From CAYWNA01 sp964459305 (lineage in GTDB: Bacteria > Planctomycetota > Planctomycetia > Pirellulales > Pirellulaceae): a DNA stretch of 36,466 nt. The position numbers and the translations under genes were made by a program. Positions 24,404-32,830 of the stretch are shown here, one piece after another; the stretch's first letter is position 1, and each line of letters starts with the position of its first letter. The notes beneath the pieces were generated by a model. The model searched no databases. It worked only from the letters and a program-made list of their open reading frames with translations, and was not told where the DNA came from. Location of the stretch: contig CAYWNA010000124.1 in assembly GCA_964459305.1 (NCBI GenBank), positions 1 through 36,466 on the forward strand, in the 5' to 3' direction.

Positions 24404-26164
24404 ATGTTTCGCCCGATTGTCGGATTGACACTTGGACTCGTGTTGTTTGCCAGGATGCCCGTTCTGGCAGCAGAAGAAGTGCCACTGGAGGTTGACCTCG
24501 AAGAGTCGGGGGCTGCCGCGCAGTGGGTGTTTCCGTCGAAGGGCGGGGCGTGTGTCACTGGTGGCGAGTTGGTCCTTGATACTATTGGCCGCGGCGGCGT
24601 GCGCGTGTTTTTGCGGGAACCGATCCTCAGCGATCTGATACTCACGTGTAAAGTCTGCGTCGAGCCCGAGGGACCGGGCGTGCGGGCCTTCGAGGTCTGT
24701 TTCCGCTCGGCCGGCATCACATCGCACCAATACGTGCACTTCAACCGCACTGCTGCGATCCTCTGCTGGGCCAGTCGTGAGAACACCTGGAACGAATTGA
24801 TACGGGTGGGCTGTAAGCGAACAGAAGGAACATGGCTCGACGTTCGGGTGGAGTGCGCGGGTGAGCAAATCCGCTTCTACCTCGACGGCAAGTTGGTACT
24901 AGCGGGGACCGACTCGCATTGGAGGGCCGGCCGGATCGGTTTCGGCTCCAGCCAGAGCTGCGTGCGGGTGAAGGACATCCGGATGGAGGGGACGCCGGTG
25001 AAGCTCGATCAGCCCTGGCGGACCGACGCCCCAAGACTCTACGGAACGTTCCATGAACTGAACCCCAAGCGACGGCACTTCGACATCTCCGGGAAGTTGG
25101 AAATCTCGGTGAGCGAGCCGTTCATCATCAGCAGCCGCATCACCAACCCGCAACTCGGCGCACACGAGCAGCCGCATCTGTTCAAGATGCCCTGCGGCGA
25201 CATCCACCTGGTGTTTCACTCCGACGGCGATATCCACGGCGCGACCCGGGTGGTCCTCCGGTCCAGCGACGAAGGCAAAACATGGGAGCCTATGCCGATT
25301 GGCGTCAATCGCCACGAGGCGGTCGGCGTGCTCCGCGACGGAACAGTGCTCGTATATGACGACTATGCGTTCCGTAAGGAAGGCAGCGTATTCGTCGGCC
25401 AGATGTGTGTTTCCAAGGACGGAGGCCGGACGTTCGGGCCCGTCGAACTTGCCTTCTTCCACCGCCCGGATAATGCGGCCTCAGTGGATGCGGGGACATA
25501 CTGGCATGCCAAGGACCTGGACAAGTACCGTAAAACCTCGGCCAAATGGTCGGACCAGCTATGTCATGCCTTGTGGCGGAGCGTCCTTGAAAAGGAAGAC
25601 GGAACGCTGATCGCCTGCGCCCATACCGGCTACCAAGGTGACAAGAAAGGCAAAGCCCGGGTTGTCTGTTACCACTCCACCGACGACGGCAGGAATTGGG
25701 CCTCGGAATCGACCGTTGCCTACGATCCGGATGTCGGCGGCGAGGGCTTTGTGGAGCCGGTGATGTCGTTCTGTTCCAACGGAGACGTGCTCTGTATGAT
25801 GCGTCATGGGCTTTGGCAGGCCCGGTCCACCGACGGTGGAAAGACGTGGCAACCGTACCGGGCGCTCGAAGTCCGAGGCGTCGATCCCGATCTGTGCCTG
25901 ATGACGGGCGGGGTCTTGGCGTGCAGCTACGGCCGGCCGGGCAACCGGATCATGTTCAGCGCCGACGGCACCGGCCGGGAATGGACCGACCGGGTCCAGA
26001 TCTACGAGTACCAGCGCGGCAGTTTCGGATACACCGGCATCGTCGAAGTCCAACCCGGCAAACTACTGTACGTCTACGATCGCCAAGACACCTTTGCCAA
26101 ATTCAACGGCAAACAGACGACAGCGATCCAAGGTGTGTACATCACGGTCAAAAAGAAAGGCTAA
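24404..26164 (+). CDS. Two-domain secreted protein: DUF1080-like lectin fold plus sialidase-like propeller (protein 3)
   Basis: This 586-residue protein has a signal peptide (VGLTLGLVLFARMPVLAAEE). Residues about 25-205 look like the concanavalin-A-type beta-sandwich of DUF1080 / 3-keto-disaccharide hydrolase proteins (WLDVRVECAGEQIRFYLDGKLV; GRIGFGSSQSCVRVKDIRMEG). Residues about 230-586 form a sialidase-like propeller with Asp-boxes SSDEGKTW, SKDGGRTFGP, STDDGRNW and STDGGKTW. The C-terminal part is clearly homologous to frameshifted protein 2. A lectin-like domain fused to a glycosidase-like propeller suggests that it binds and trims a glycan outside the cell; activity and sugar are unproven. 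ATG 24404 has GAAGGAAA just upstream and begins the signal peptide; the in-frame ATG at 24368 is less likely. Confidence 0.85.
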   Translation: MFRPIVGLTLGLVLFARMPVLAAEEVPLEVDLEESGAAAQWVFPSKGGACVTGGELVLDTIGRGGVRVFLREPILSDLILTCKVCVEPEGPGVRAFEVCFRSAGITSHQYVHFNRTAAILCWASRENTWNELIRVGCKRTEGTWLDVRVECAGEQIRFYLDGKLVLAGTDSHWRAGRIGFGSSQSCVRVKDIRMEGTPVKLDQPWRTDAPRLYGTFHELNPKRRHFDISGKLEISVSEPFIISSRITNPQLGAHEQPHLFKMPCGDIHLVFHSDGDIHGATRVVLRSSDEGKTWEPMPIGVNRHEAVGVLRDGTVLVYDDYAFRKEGSVFVGQMCVSKDGGRTFGPVELAFFHRPDNAASVDAGTYWHAKDLDKYRKTSAKWSDQLCHALWRSVLEKEDGTLIACAHTGYQGDKKGKARVVCYHSTDDGRNWASESTVAYDPDVGGEGFVEPVMSFCSNGDVLCMMRHGLWQARSTDGGKTWQPYRALEVRGVDPDLCLMTGGVLACSYGRPGNRIMFSADGTGREWTDRVQIYEYQRGSFGYTGIVEVQPGKLLYVYDRQDTFAKFNGKQTTAIQGVYITVKKKG

Positions 26165-26261
26165 AACATCACATGCCGCCGCGCAAACGGAATGAAATCG
26201 CTCGTGAACTCACCTCGCCCGGATTACGCTGCGGCGATTGTGTGGTGATGCGCAGTTCGTT

Positions 26262-26373
26262 AGGCGAGCGGCGGAAATTCGCGTACCCGTGGGATAGGCT
26301 TCCAGCCTGTCAGGCCGCATATTTGACAGGCTGGAAGCCTATCCCACGGTAAATTTTCATCTGCCGCTCGCCT
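26262..26373. repeat. Nested palindromes: long hairpin inside another inverted repeat
   Basis: The inner hairpin has perfect 26-base arms (26287-26312 and 26324-26349, core GTGGGATAGGCTTCCAGC) around an 11-base loop. Outside it, AGGCGAGCGGC at 26262-26272 is reversed as GCCGCTCGCCT at 26363-26373. Two different palindromic repeats therefore seem nested, the inner apparently inserted in the outer. It lies between the converging sialidase-like gene 3 and deacetylase 2 and could terminate transcription from both sides. Confidence 0.85.
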
Positions 26374-26410
26374 TAAGACCGACCGCGCCTTGAACTGCGG
26401 GTTAGACGAT

Positions 26411-27778
26411 TCACTTGTGGCGGATAGTGTACTCGGTATCGGTCGGCCTGAGGTCAAACCGCAGTACGGCTCCGTCAGATGTTGGCACTTTCCGGGCGTC
26501 GATCTCCTCGGCCTCGTGATTCGTGACAACGACGCGTTCTGTCGCCCAAGATTCCGGAAGTGTCACGTCCATAGTTAGCGGCTGATCGTAGAGTTCCGGG
26601 TCGGTCAAGCACGATAGTTTGAGGATGACCCGCTGCTCGCTCTTGTTTTCAATCTCAAGTTTCGCTCCGCGGCGTTCGGTGTCGTACTTGAAGATGTCCG
26701 CCATGCCGGCGATCCAAAGTTCGTCTTGATGTTCCTTTGCGATGTCCAACGCCGCCCGGAAGTTTGCCTCGCTTGTGCTAAGTCCGTCGCCGATGTAGTG
26801 ATAATGCACGCGGTACCACAAGCCGCGTTCGATGTGATTCTCAAGCAACCGCCGAAATGTGGCCACGCGGTTTCCATAGGTGTCATCCATTCCGGTCGAT
26901 CCAGAACTCGCGAACAAGTGATACCTATCAAGGTAGAACCGCAACGTCTTTGGCGTTGTCCACCATGTCCCTCCCCCAAGGTTCAGCGCGGTCAATTTGC
27001 TCTTGTCCGGGAAGAGTCTCCAAATCGCTTTCGATGCCTCACCGATTTGGTATTCCATCTCATTGTCGTTCATCGCACCGCGATGATGCAATGTATGGTT
27101 GGCGAATTCGTGATTTCCGCGTCTTGCGACAGCTTCCCATTCAGACCGGTGCTCCTCGAATGCAGATCTCTTCCGGCTGTTTGGAGGATGTCCGCCTGGA
27201 TTCACCATGAACGTGCCGCGGAATCCGTATTCATTCAATATCGGGATGGCCTTGCTCAAATGAGTTGGATGGGAATCGTCGAACCGAATGCTCATCGCAG
27301 CGCGCCGACCATCGTACCATCTGCAAATCGTTGCACTCAGACCCGTCTTGGGGTCCGTCGCGTGACGCTCTGTCTCTGGTCGAACCTGGAGCCTGCCGCC
27401 AACCGGATCGACGGCATGCACGACAAAGGTGCTTCGCTTTGCTGGCGCGGGGATCAACAGCTTGTGCCACTCGATGCCGGCTCGTCGCACCGCCATGGGC
27501 TCCCCCTCGGAATCGAGCACTTCGACATCATTGAACGGCCAAACATGCCGTCCCGACTTCGCGAGATCGACTTGGAGCGTCAATGTTCCTCGTTCCGTTC
27601 GGGGAGCAACGGTGATTCGCAATTCGTACTTGCCGATTGCTTCGACAGCGAGTGTCGTCGGCCCCGAACAGTCAACGATTTTCACTCTGGCACCGGGAAC
27701 ATCCGCGGCAGTCGCGGGAGCGAGCATCAGTGACGCGCAAAGCAGCCCAAACGAACATCGCGTGATACTGTGGGGCAT
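26411..27778 (-). CDS. Secreted polysaccharide deacetylase (NodB-like) 2
   Basis: This 455-residue protein has a signal peptide (FGLLCASLMLAPATAAD). An N-terminal beta domain of about 140 residues has no family I recognise. A NodB-like domain follows: MSIRFDDSHPTHL (the Asp-Asp motif), FRGTFMVNPGG, HEFANHTLHHRG (His-x3-His metal site) and DELWIAGMADIFKYD. A C-terminal beta region of about 80 residues comes next. CE4-type metal-dependent removal of acyl groups from a glycan is expected. The ATG at 27778 has AAGGAG (27792-27787) eight bases upstream; a TTG seven codons further up is rejected. It is unrelated in detail to the Tat-exported NodB protein at 16431. It is convergent with sialidase-like gene 3 and divergent from the large LamG protein. 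Confidence 0.87.
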   Translation of the reverse strand: MPHSITRCSFGLLCASLMLAPATAADVPGARVKIVDCSGPTTLAVEAIGKYELRITVAPRTERGTLTLQVDLAKSGRHVWPFNDVEVLDSEGEPMAVRRAGIEWHKLLIPAPAKRSTFVVHAVDPVGGRLQVRPETERHATDPKTGLSATICRWYDGRRAAMSIRFDDSHPTHLSKAIPILNEYGFRGTFMVNPGGHPPNSRKRSAFEEHRSEWEAVARRGNHEFANHTLHHRGAMNDNEMEYQIGEASKAIWRLFPDKSKLTALNLGGGTWWTTPKTLRFYLDRYHLFASSGSTGMDDTYGNRVATFRRLLENHIERGLWYRVHYHYIGDGLSTSEANFRAALDIAKEHQDELWIAGMADIFKYDTERRGAKLEIENKSEQRVILKLSCLTDPELYDQPLTMDVTLPESWATERVVVTNHEAEEIDARKVPTSDGAVLRFDLRPTDTEYTIRHK

Positions 27779-27786
27779 GAACTCTA

Positions 27787-27792
27787 CTCCTT
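27787..27792 (-). promoter_or_regulatory. Ribosome binding site AAGGAG of deacetylase 2
   Basis: A Shine-Dalgarno sequence on the minus strand, eight bases before ATG 27778. It favours this start over the in-frame TTG at 27799. Confidence 0.7.
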
Positions 27793-27960
27793 CTCTCAAG
27801 TGCGCATCAATAGGGACCAGATACCGTCACGAGTCTACCACAAAGCAGAAATGGCTCATAACACTAAATGAACGATGCTCATCTTCCTTTTGACATCTGC
27901 GTACGATAGCGTGGAGTGACCATGACACGCAAACACCTTGCTGCGGGAGAGCAACAGACC

Positions 27961-30900
27961 ATGAATCGACTATTGCACGCGATCGTGATTGCCCCCGTCT
28001 TCGTCCTGTGCTATGGCAATACGCTTTTCGCCGAGGAGCCCGGCCCCGTCGGTGTCTGGTCTTTCGACGGGCGGAACGAAACGCTGATTCAAGACCGAAG
28101 CCCGTTTGCCACGCATGGAATCGTGCGAGGTGCGACCGAACGGGGGCCGGGCCCGTGGGGGCAGGCGATGTCTTTCGATGGCGGGCGGACGTACGCAATG
28201 ATACCGGACCGTGCGCATCTGCGCATGACGGACGCGCTGACGGTGGATGTTTGGCTGAAGTTACCCGAGTCGGCACTGGGCAAGCAGCAGTGCGTGGTCG
28301 ACAAGGGAGGCGAGCGGTATCGGATTCACATCAGTTCCAGCGGAGGAGTCATGTTCGGGCTCAAGGGCGCAGGCGGCCGGGCCGACCTCGGCGGAGGCAA
28401 GCTGAAGCCCGGCACGTGGCATCGCATCACGGGTGTGTTCGATCGGCCGAAGATGGAGCTGTACCTCGACTGCGAAAAGGTCGCGGCGAAAACGTGGGAT
28501 CACGAGATCGGCGCGGGCGGCAATCTGATCTTCGGCAGCAAGAGCGGCGTGGCGGATTTTTTGGAAGGCTGGATCGCGCACGTGTGCGTCTACAACGTGC
28601 CGCGGCCCCCGCGGCCCGATGACGTCGAACGATTCAAGGGGCAGGCGCTCACCGAGACCCGGAAGAAGCTCGAAGTAAAGGACGATGCGGACGGTCTGAC
28701 CATCGATACCGGCGCGGCACAGTTCGCGTTTGCGGCGAAGGACCACGGCGGCATCGGGTGGGCCAGGGTGGGCGACAAGTACTTGGCTCGTAGCAACACG
28801 ACACCGCCGCTGTTTGCCTCGCTGATTCAGAGCGAGACGTACGACGGACTGATCGACTTCGTGCCCGACGCCCGACAACTGGCCGCCTCGTACAGATTGC
28901 TGTCCTTCGAGCACGAGCGGGATGGCGACGCCATCGAGATCAAAACGGAAGCCGAGCTATCTTGGCCCGGCGGTGACCGCGTCACCGTGGGGCTGACATG
29001 GGCGGCCGAGGCCGGCAGCCCTCACGTTGCGGTCGCGGCGGATTTGAGGCGACACGGCGACTTCACCAACCGGTTCATCCGCGAGATCGGCCTCCAACTG
29101 CCCCTGGCGCTCAACTTCCGCAAGCGCATCATCCAGGGCGGCGACCAGGGCTGGCAGTTCGACACGCGGCATTACTACCAGTTCCACGTCGACACACGCG
29201 GCCATCTGATGACCGAGCCGGAGCACAACTGGTGGCGCTACTTCATGGTCGAGCAAGACACCCCCACGCACTTCCGCGCGTGGCGTTCCGAGAATGCGGG
29301 CACAGCCGCGCTGACCGCGCAGCACGGACATCAAGCGCCTGGTTGGATTGCTGCTTACGATCAGCAAGGCGGCGCGCTCTGGGCCTATCGCGACATGCAC
29401 CGTCGACCGGCCAAGGCTGTATCGATGGATGCGGCGGATTCGGGCCTTGCGCGGATCTACCTCCATCCTCCCACTGCGCCGGCACTCATTAACTCCCAGG
29501 CTGAGCGATCCATCTTCGATGGCGAACACCGCATGGACTGGGTGTGGTTCGCGGACGACCCTATGTTCGTCCAGCCCACGCGGACACTGGCAAATGCCTG
29601 GGCCGAGGAGACGCTGGCGAGTGATCTGCCCGCGCGGCCTCGGTTGGTGGACATCGATCTCTGGGGCGCGGACGCCGCGACGGACGCGCGCGTACCGATG
29701 ATCACCGGCGGTTTGCCTCTGCCAAAATCCGCGGTCGACCAGCCCGATCAAGTGCGCCTGTTCGATGGAGGCCGCGAAGTGCCGCTTCAGACGCGGTCGC
29801 TCGCGTACTGGCCCGACCGATCTATCAAGTGGCTGCTGTTGACCTTCCCGCTCGATGGCCGCGGCGGCTTGGTCTGTCAGCCTGGTGCAGGCAAAGGCGA
29901 CTCCGTCGAGTTCGACGTCACGCTGCGTCAGGATGGCCGCAAACGCTTCCGGTTGGCGTACGGCAAGCAAGTGCGCAAGGGCACTGTCGACAGCAAGCTC
30001 ACAGCCAAACACCGGGACGGCACGGTCCAGATCGACACGGGGCCACTTGAGTTTGCGATCACAGCCGGCGAGCGTTGGCTGTCGACCCTTCGTTTGAACG
30101 GACGGGAACTCCTCCGCGCCCACAGCAGCCAGCCGCTAGCGTTCGTCAACTTCCTCCGCTCGAAGGATTACGTCGTCAACACCACACACCCGCAGGGCAC
30201 ACCCGATCCTGGTGCCTTTCGCGCGGAGAAGATCGAATTGGAGGAGAACGGGCCTCTGCGGACGGTTGTCCGCGTGGAGGGCATGACGACTTCGACGGAG
30301 CCGCAGCGCGTGGTCCTGCGACTCGAAGCGTACGCAGGCCGCAGTTACGTCCGGCTGTTCCACTCAGTCGAGTTTCTTCACAAGGACCCGCGGGAGGCGT
30401 TCGTACGGTCCATGGGCCTTTGCCTACCGTTGGATGTCGACCCCGAAACGACACGCGTAGCCGTGGGCGCAGAGGCCGGCCCGAGGGGCCTTCGTCCTGC
30501 CGCCAAGACGGGGCTGCGGCAGTCGAGCCACGTGAGTTACTCGCTGTGGCAGCAGGCGAACCCCGGTGTCCTTCCTTCGACGGTGGAGCATCGCCAACGG
30601 TGCCGAGGCTGGCTTTCGCTGGCGGACGAAGAAGGCGGTTGCACGGTCGTCGTGCGCAACATGTGGCAGGAGTATCCGAAAGAAATCGTCGCGGATCCGG
30701 AATCGGGCGAGGTGCGCGTGGGCCTCTGGCCGGACAGCGCGCCGCTGATGGATGTGCGCCGTTACTCGAACTACCCCCATCCGTCACAAGGCGAGTCGGC
30801 GCGTCACGCAAGTTCGTGGGTGGACAAGACTTACTACCGGAACGATCCGTTCGTGGGCGTGTCGAAGACGCACGAATTGTTGATGTACTTCCACGATTCG

Positions 30901-32304
30901 AACGTGTCGACCAAGCAGATCGACGCGGTGGCGGCGGATTTCCAAAGTCCGGGGCTGATCTACGTTACGCCCGAGTGGTACGCGTCGCTGGGCATTGCGC
31001 TGTCATTCCCCGCGCCGGATGGCAATCGCTTTCCGCGCATGGACGCGAACCTGGAGCGAGTAACCGATTTTTGGCTCTTTCACCAGAAGATCTGGGCATG
31101 GTACGGCATGTGGGACTACGGCGACGTGATGCACAAATTTGGCCCAGGCGGGTACGGCCGGATTCTTCCGCCGGACGAAATCGCGCGGCTCTTGAAACTG
31201 CCGGCCAAAGAGCGTCACAGTATGAACGTGTCGGGCAAGGGCATTGGCGACTACCGGGCGCAACAGGACTGGTGCTTCGACAATGGCCGTTGGGGTTGGG
31301 GCAACACCGAAGGCCTGCCCGGCCTGTTCCTCCAGATGCAATACCTTCGCACGGGCCGCCGCGATATCTACCGCGCGGTCGAGGCTATGGCGCGGCACAC
31401 GCGAGACGTGGACATGCGGCACGACGGGATGTGGTTCGGCAAGGGCACGCGTCACGGCGTGCAGCACTGGAGCGACGGCAACCATGAGGAACGGCAAACC
31501 ACGCACTCGGAGTGGCGATTCTACTCGTATCTCAGCGGTGACCTGCGCTGTCGGGACTTTGCCAAGCAGTTGACCGAACGCCACTACACGGCAACGCCCA
31601 TCCGCATCCATGCTGCACACAGCGGCCGGCTGTACGGCCTGCTGACGCGGTGGGAGATGACGGGCGATCCGAAACTCGGCGAGATGCTTAAGAGATATAT
31701 CCGCTGCTTCATCACGCCAGACGGCATCGACATCTCGCCGTCGGTCAAGTTCCCCGAAGCCACGCGCGTCGGCGGACCAAGGGAGGTGAACGGCGAAAGC
31801 ATGTTCTTCCATGCCTTCGCCGGTATGCACGCGCTGCTGGAATACTACGAACTCACACGCGACCCCGCACTGAAGGCCGCACTGATCCGCATGGCCGACT
31901 ACTATGTGGCGCAAACTCGCAGGAACTACACATTCCGCAAAGTCGTGAACTTCGCGGCCATGCACGCAGACGACCCAGCACCCTACCGCCGCGCACTGGA
32001 GGGCTGGCTGGGCTCAAGCGAAAACTACCACCTCTTTCACTTGACCACAGACACGTCGGAGCATTGGACCGGTTCGACAGCTCTGCTGCGCCCTGGTGTA
32101 TCGGGCCTCTGGTTCTGGCTCGGCGACGCGCATTACCTGATGGCCGCGCTCGATCGCGAGCCCGAGCCGGCCGAGACGCAACTCTCCGCATTCGCAGAGA
32201 TGAACAAGCATGGGCGCCCCCGGGGCTTTTTCCGCGAGAGTTGGCAGTCGGAATACGACAGGCCGGATCTGGCCGAGTATCTGCGCGACAGACGGCGGGA
32301 GTAG
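27961..32304 (+). CDS. Giant secreted LamG plus PcRGLX/YetA-like (exo-rhamnogalacturonan lyase family) protein
   Basis: A signal peptide (LLHAIVIAPVFVLCYGNTLFAEE) starts this protein of about 1,447 residues. Residues about 28-215 form a LamG/concanavalin-like lectin domain (VGVWSFDG, LTVDVWLKLP, WHRITGVFDRPKMELYLDCEK). From about 575 RVPMITGGLPLPKSAV and LAYWPDRSIKWLLLTFPLD match the N-terminal RIFT barrel of the PcRGLX/YetA family (PL26-related). A beta-sandwich and a helical toroid follow (GNTEGLPGLFLQMQYLRTG; TTHSEWRFYSYLSGD; VSGLWFWLGDAHYLMAALD). A beta-sandwich resembling the one at about 684 already occurs at about 240, so the protein contains an internal duplication. The likely role is binding and cleaving an acidic polysaccharide, by analogy with rhamnogalacturonan lyase; catalytic residues were not identified. 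An earlier in-frame ATG at 27922, with GGAGTG just upstream, is a possible start that would lengthen the signal region. Confidence 0.85.
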   Translation: MNRLLHAIVIAPVFVLCYGNTLFAEEPGPVGVWSFDGRNETLIQDRSPFATHGIVRGATERGPGPWGQAMSFDGGRTYAMIPDRAHLRMTDALTVDVWLKLPESALGKQQCVVDKGGERYRIHISSSGGVMFGLKGAGGRADLGGGKLKPGTWHRITGVFDRPKMELYLDCEKVAAKTWDHEIGAGGNLIFGSKSGVADFLEGWIAHVCVYNVPRPPRPDDVERFKGQALTETRKKLEVKDDADGLTIDTGAAQFAFAAKDHGGIGWARVGDKYLARSNTTPPLFASLIQSETYDGLIDFVPDARQLAASYRLLSFEHERDGDAIEIKTEAELSWPGGDRVTVGLTWAAEAGSPHVAVAADLRRHGDFTNRFIREIGLQLPLALNFRKRIIQGGDQGWQFDTRHYYQFHVDTRGHLMTEPEHNWWRYFMVEQDTPTHFRAWRSENAGTAALTAQHGHQAPGWIAAYDQQGGALWAYRDMHRRPAKAVSMDAADSGLARIYLHPPTAPALINSQAERSIFDGEHRMDWVWFADDPMFVQPTRTLANAWAEETLASDLPARPRLVDIDLWGADAATDARVPMITGGLPLPKSAVDQPDQVRLFDGGREVPLQTRSLAYWPDRSIKWLLLTFPLDGRGGLVCQPGAGKGDSVEFDVTLRQDGRKRFRLAYGKQVRKGTVDSKLTAKHRDGTVQIDTGPLEFAITAGERWLSTLRLNGRELLRAHSSQPLAFVNFLRSKDYVVNTTHPQGTPDPGAFRAEKIELEENGPLRTVVRVEGMTTSTEPQRVVLRLEAYAGRSYVRLFHSVEFLHKDPREAFVRSMGLCLPLDVDPETTRVAVGAEAGPRGLRPAAKTGLRQSSHVSYSLWQQANPGVLPSTVEHRQRCRGWLSLADEEGGCTVVVRNMWQEYPKEIVADPESGEVRVGLWPDSAPLMDVRRYSNYPHPSQGESARHASSWVDKTYYRNDPFVGVSKTHELLMYFHDSNVSTKQIDAVAADFQSPGLIYVTPEWYASLGIALSFPAPDGNRFPRMDANLERVTDFWLFHQKIWAWYGMWDYGDVMHKFGPGGYGRILPPDEIARLLKLPAKERHSMNVSGKGIGDYRAQQDWCFDNGRWGWGNTEGLPGLFLQMQYLRTGRRDIYRAVEAMARHTRDVDMRHDGMWFGKGTRHGVQHWSDGNHEERQTTHSEWRFYSYLSGDLRCRDFAKQLTERHYTATPIRIHAAHSGRLYGLLTRWEMTGDPKLGEMLKRYIRCFITPDGIDISPSVKFPEATRVGGPREVNGESMFFHAFAGMHALLEYYELTRDPALKAALIRMADYYVAQTRRNYTFRKVVNFAAMHADDPAPYRRALEGWLGSSENYHLFHLTTDTSEHWTGSTALLRPGVSGLWFWLGDAHYLMAALDREPEPAETQLSAFAEMNKHGRPRGFFRESWQSEYDRPDLAEYLRDRRRE

Positions 32305-32384
32305 GCAGCGGTTACGACCGCGAAATCGACAGGGAAGAAGAAGGCAAGACACTTTCTGTCCCCTCTTTTCTCCTGCTCTCCACC

Positions 32385-32738
32385 TCAATCGGACGATGGC
32401 GTCCTTTCGGCCAGTGCCTGAATTCGCTCGACCATGTGGCGGAGAATTGTGGGGAAGTGGACGATCGCCGTGTAGTGGTTGCCAAAAACTCTGACATGGT
32501 GCGGCTCGTCAAGCTGCGCCGATTCTGCTAGAACGAGTGCGTTCTTGATGGGCACGACGCTATCGTTCTCTGCCGAGCGGTCCTGAAGGAACGTCAGATG
32601 AGAGAACCATCGCTGGATGGCCAGTTCCCGATCGCTCAACCCCTCACGCCATATTCGCGTCTCGGCCCGTGCCGAAACCAAGACACACAACGACAGCGTG
32701 GCGGCGACATAGACCTTGATCAAATGGTTGTGGCTCAC
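32385..32738 (-). CDS. Small secreted protein of unknown function
   Basis: A 117-residue ORF with a convincing signal peptide (IKVYVAATLSLCVLVSARAET) and a mature part of about 90 residues with no motif I recognise (REGLSDRELAIQRWFSHLTF; HHVRVFGNHYTAIVHFPTIL). The start is a GTG with GAGAGG about ten bases upstream. It lies downstream of the truncated C45-like gene on the same strand, separated from it by a 29-base hairpin. It could be an independent gene or a fragment. The signal peptide and the absence of an opposing gene are the main reasons to keep it. Confidence 0.5.
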   Translation of the reverse strand: MSHNHLIKVYVAATLSLCVLVSARAETRIWREGLSDRELAIQRWFSHLTFLQDRSAENDSVVPIKNALVLAESAQLDEPHHVRVFGNHYTAIVHFPTILRHMVERIQALAERTPSSD

Positions 32739-32790
32739 GTGTGTGATCCTCTCGCCTGACGAACGGGTCAGTGCCCTAACGCGGATTATT

Positions 32791-32819
32791 CGTCCTGCAC
32801 GCTGCCAGCGTGCAGGACG
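32791..32819. repeat. Perfect 13-base hairpin at the end of the C45-like gene
   Basis: CGTCCTGCACGCT and its exact reverse complement AGCGTGCAGGACG are separated by GCC. The hairpin begins 11 bases past the stop of the minus-strand C45-like gene. There is no T-run, so it is not a classical intrinsic terminator; it looks like another short palindromic dispersed repeat. Confidence 0.75.
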
Positions 32820-32830
32820 TGTTCATCGGG

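Noticed and set aside
30075..31487. A 470-codon plus-strand ORF within the LamG/PcRGLX gene
   Set aside because: It is an out-of-frame shadow rich in Arg and Gly, with no recognisable fold; the in-frame protein has clear domains through this stretch.
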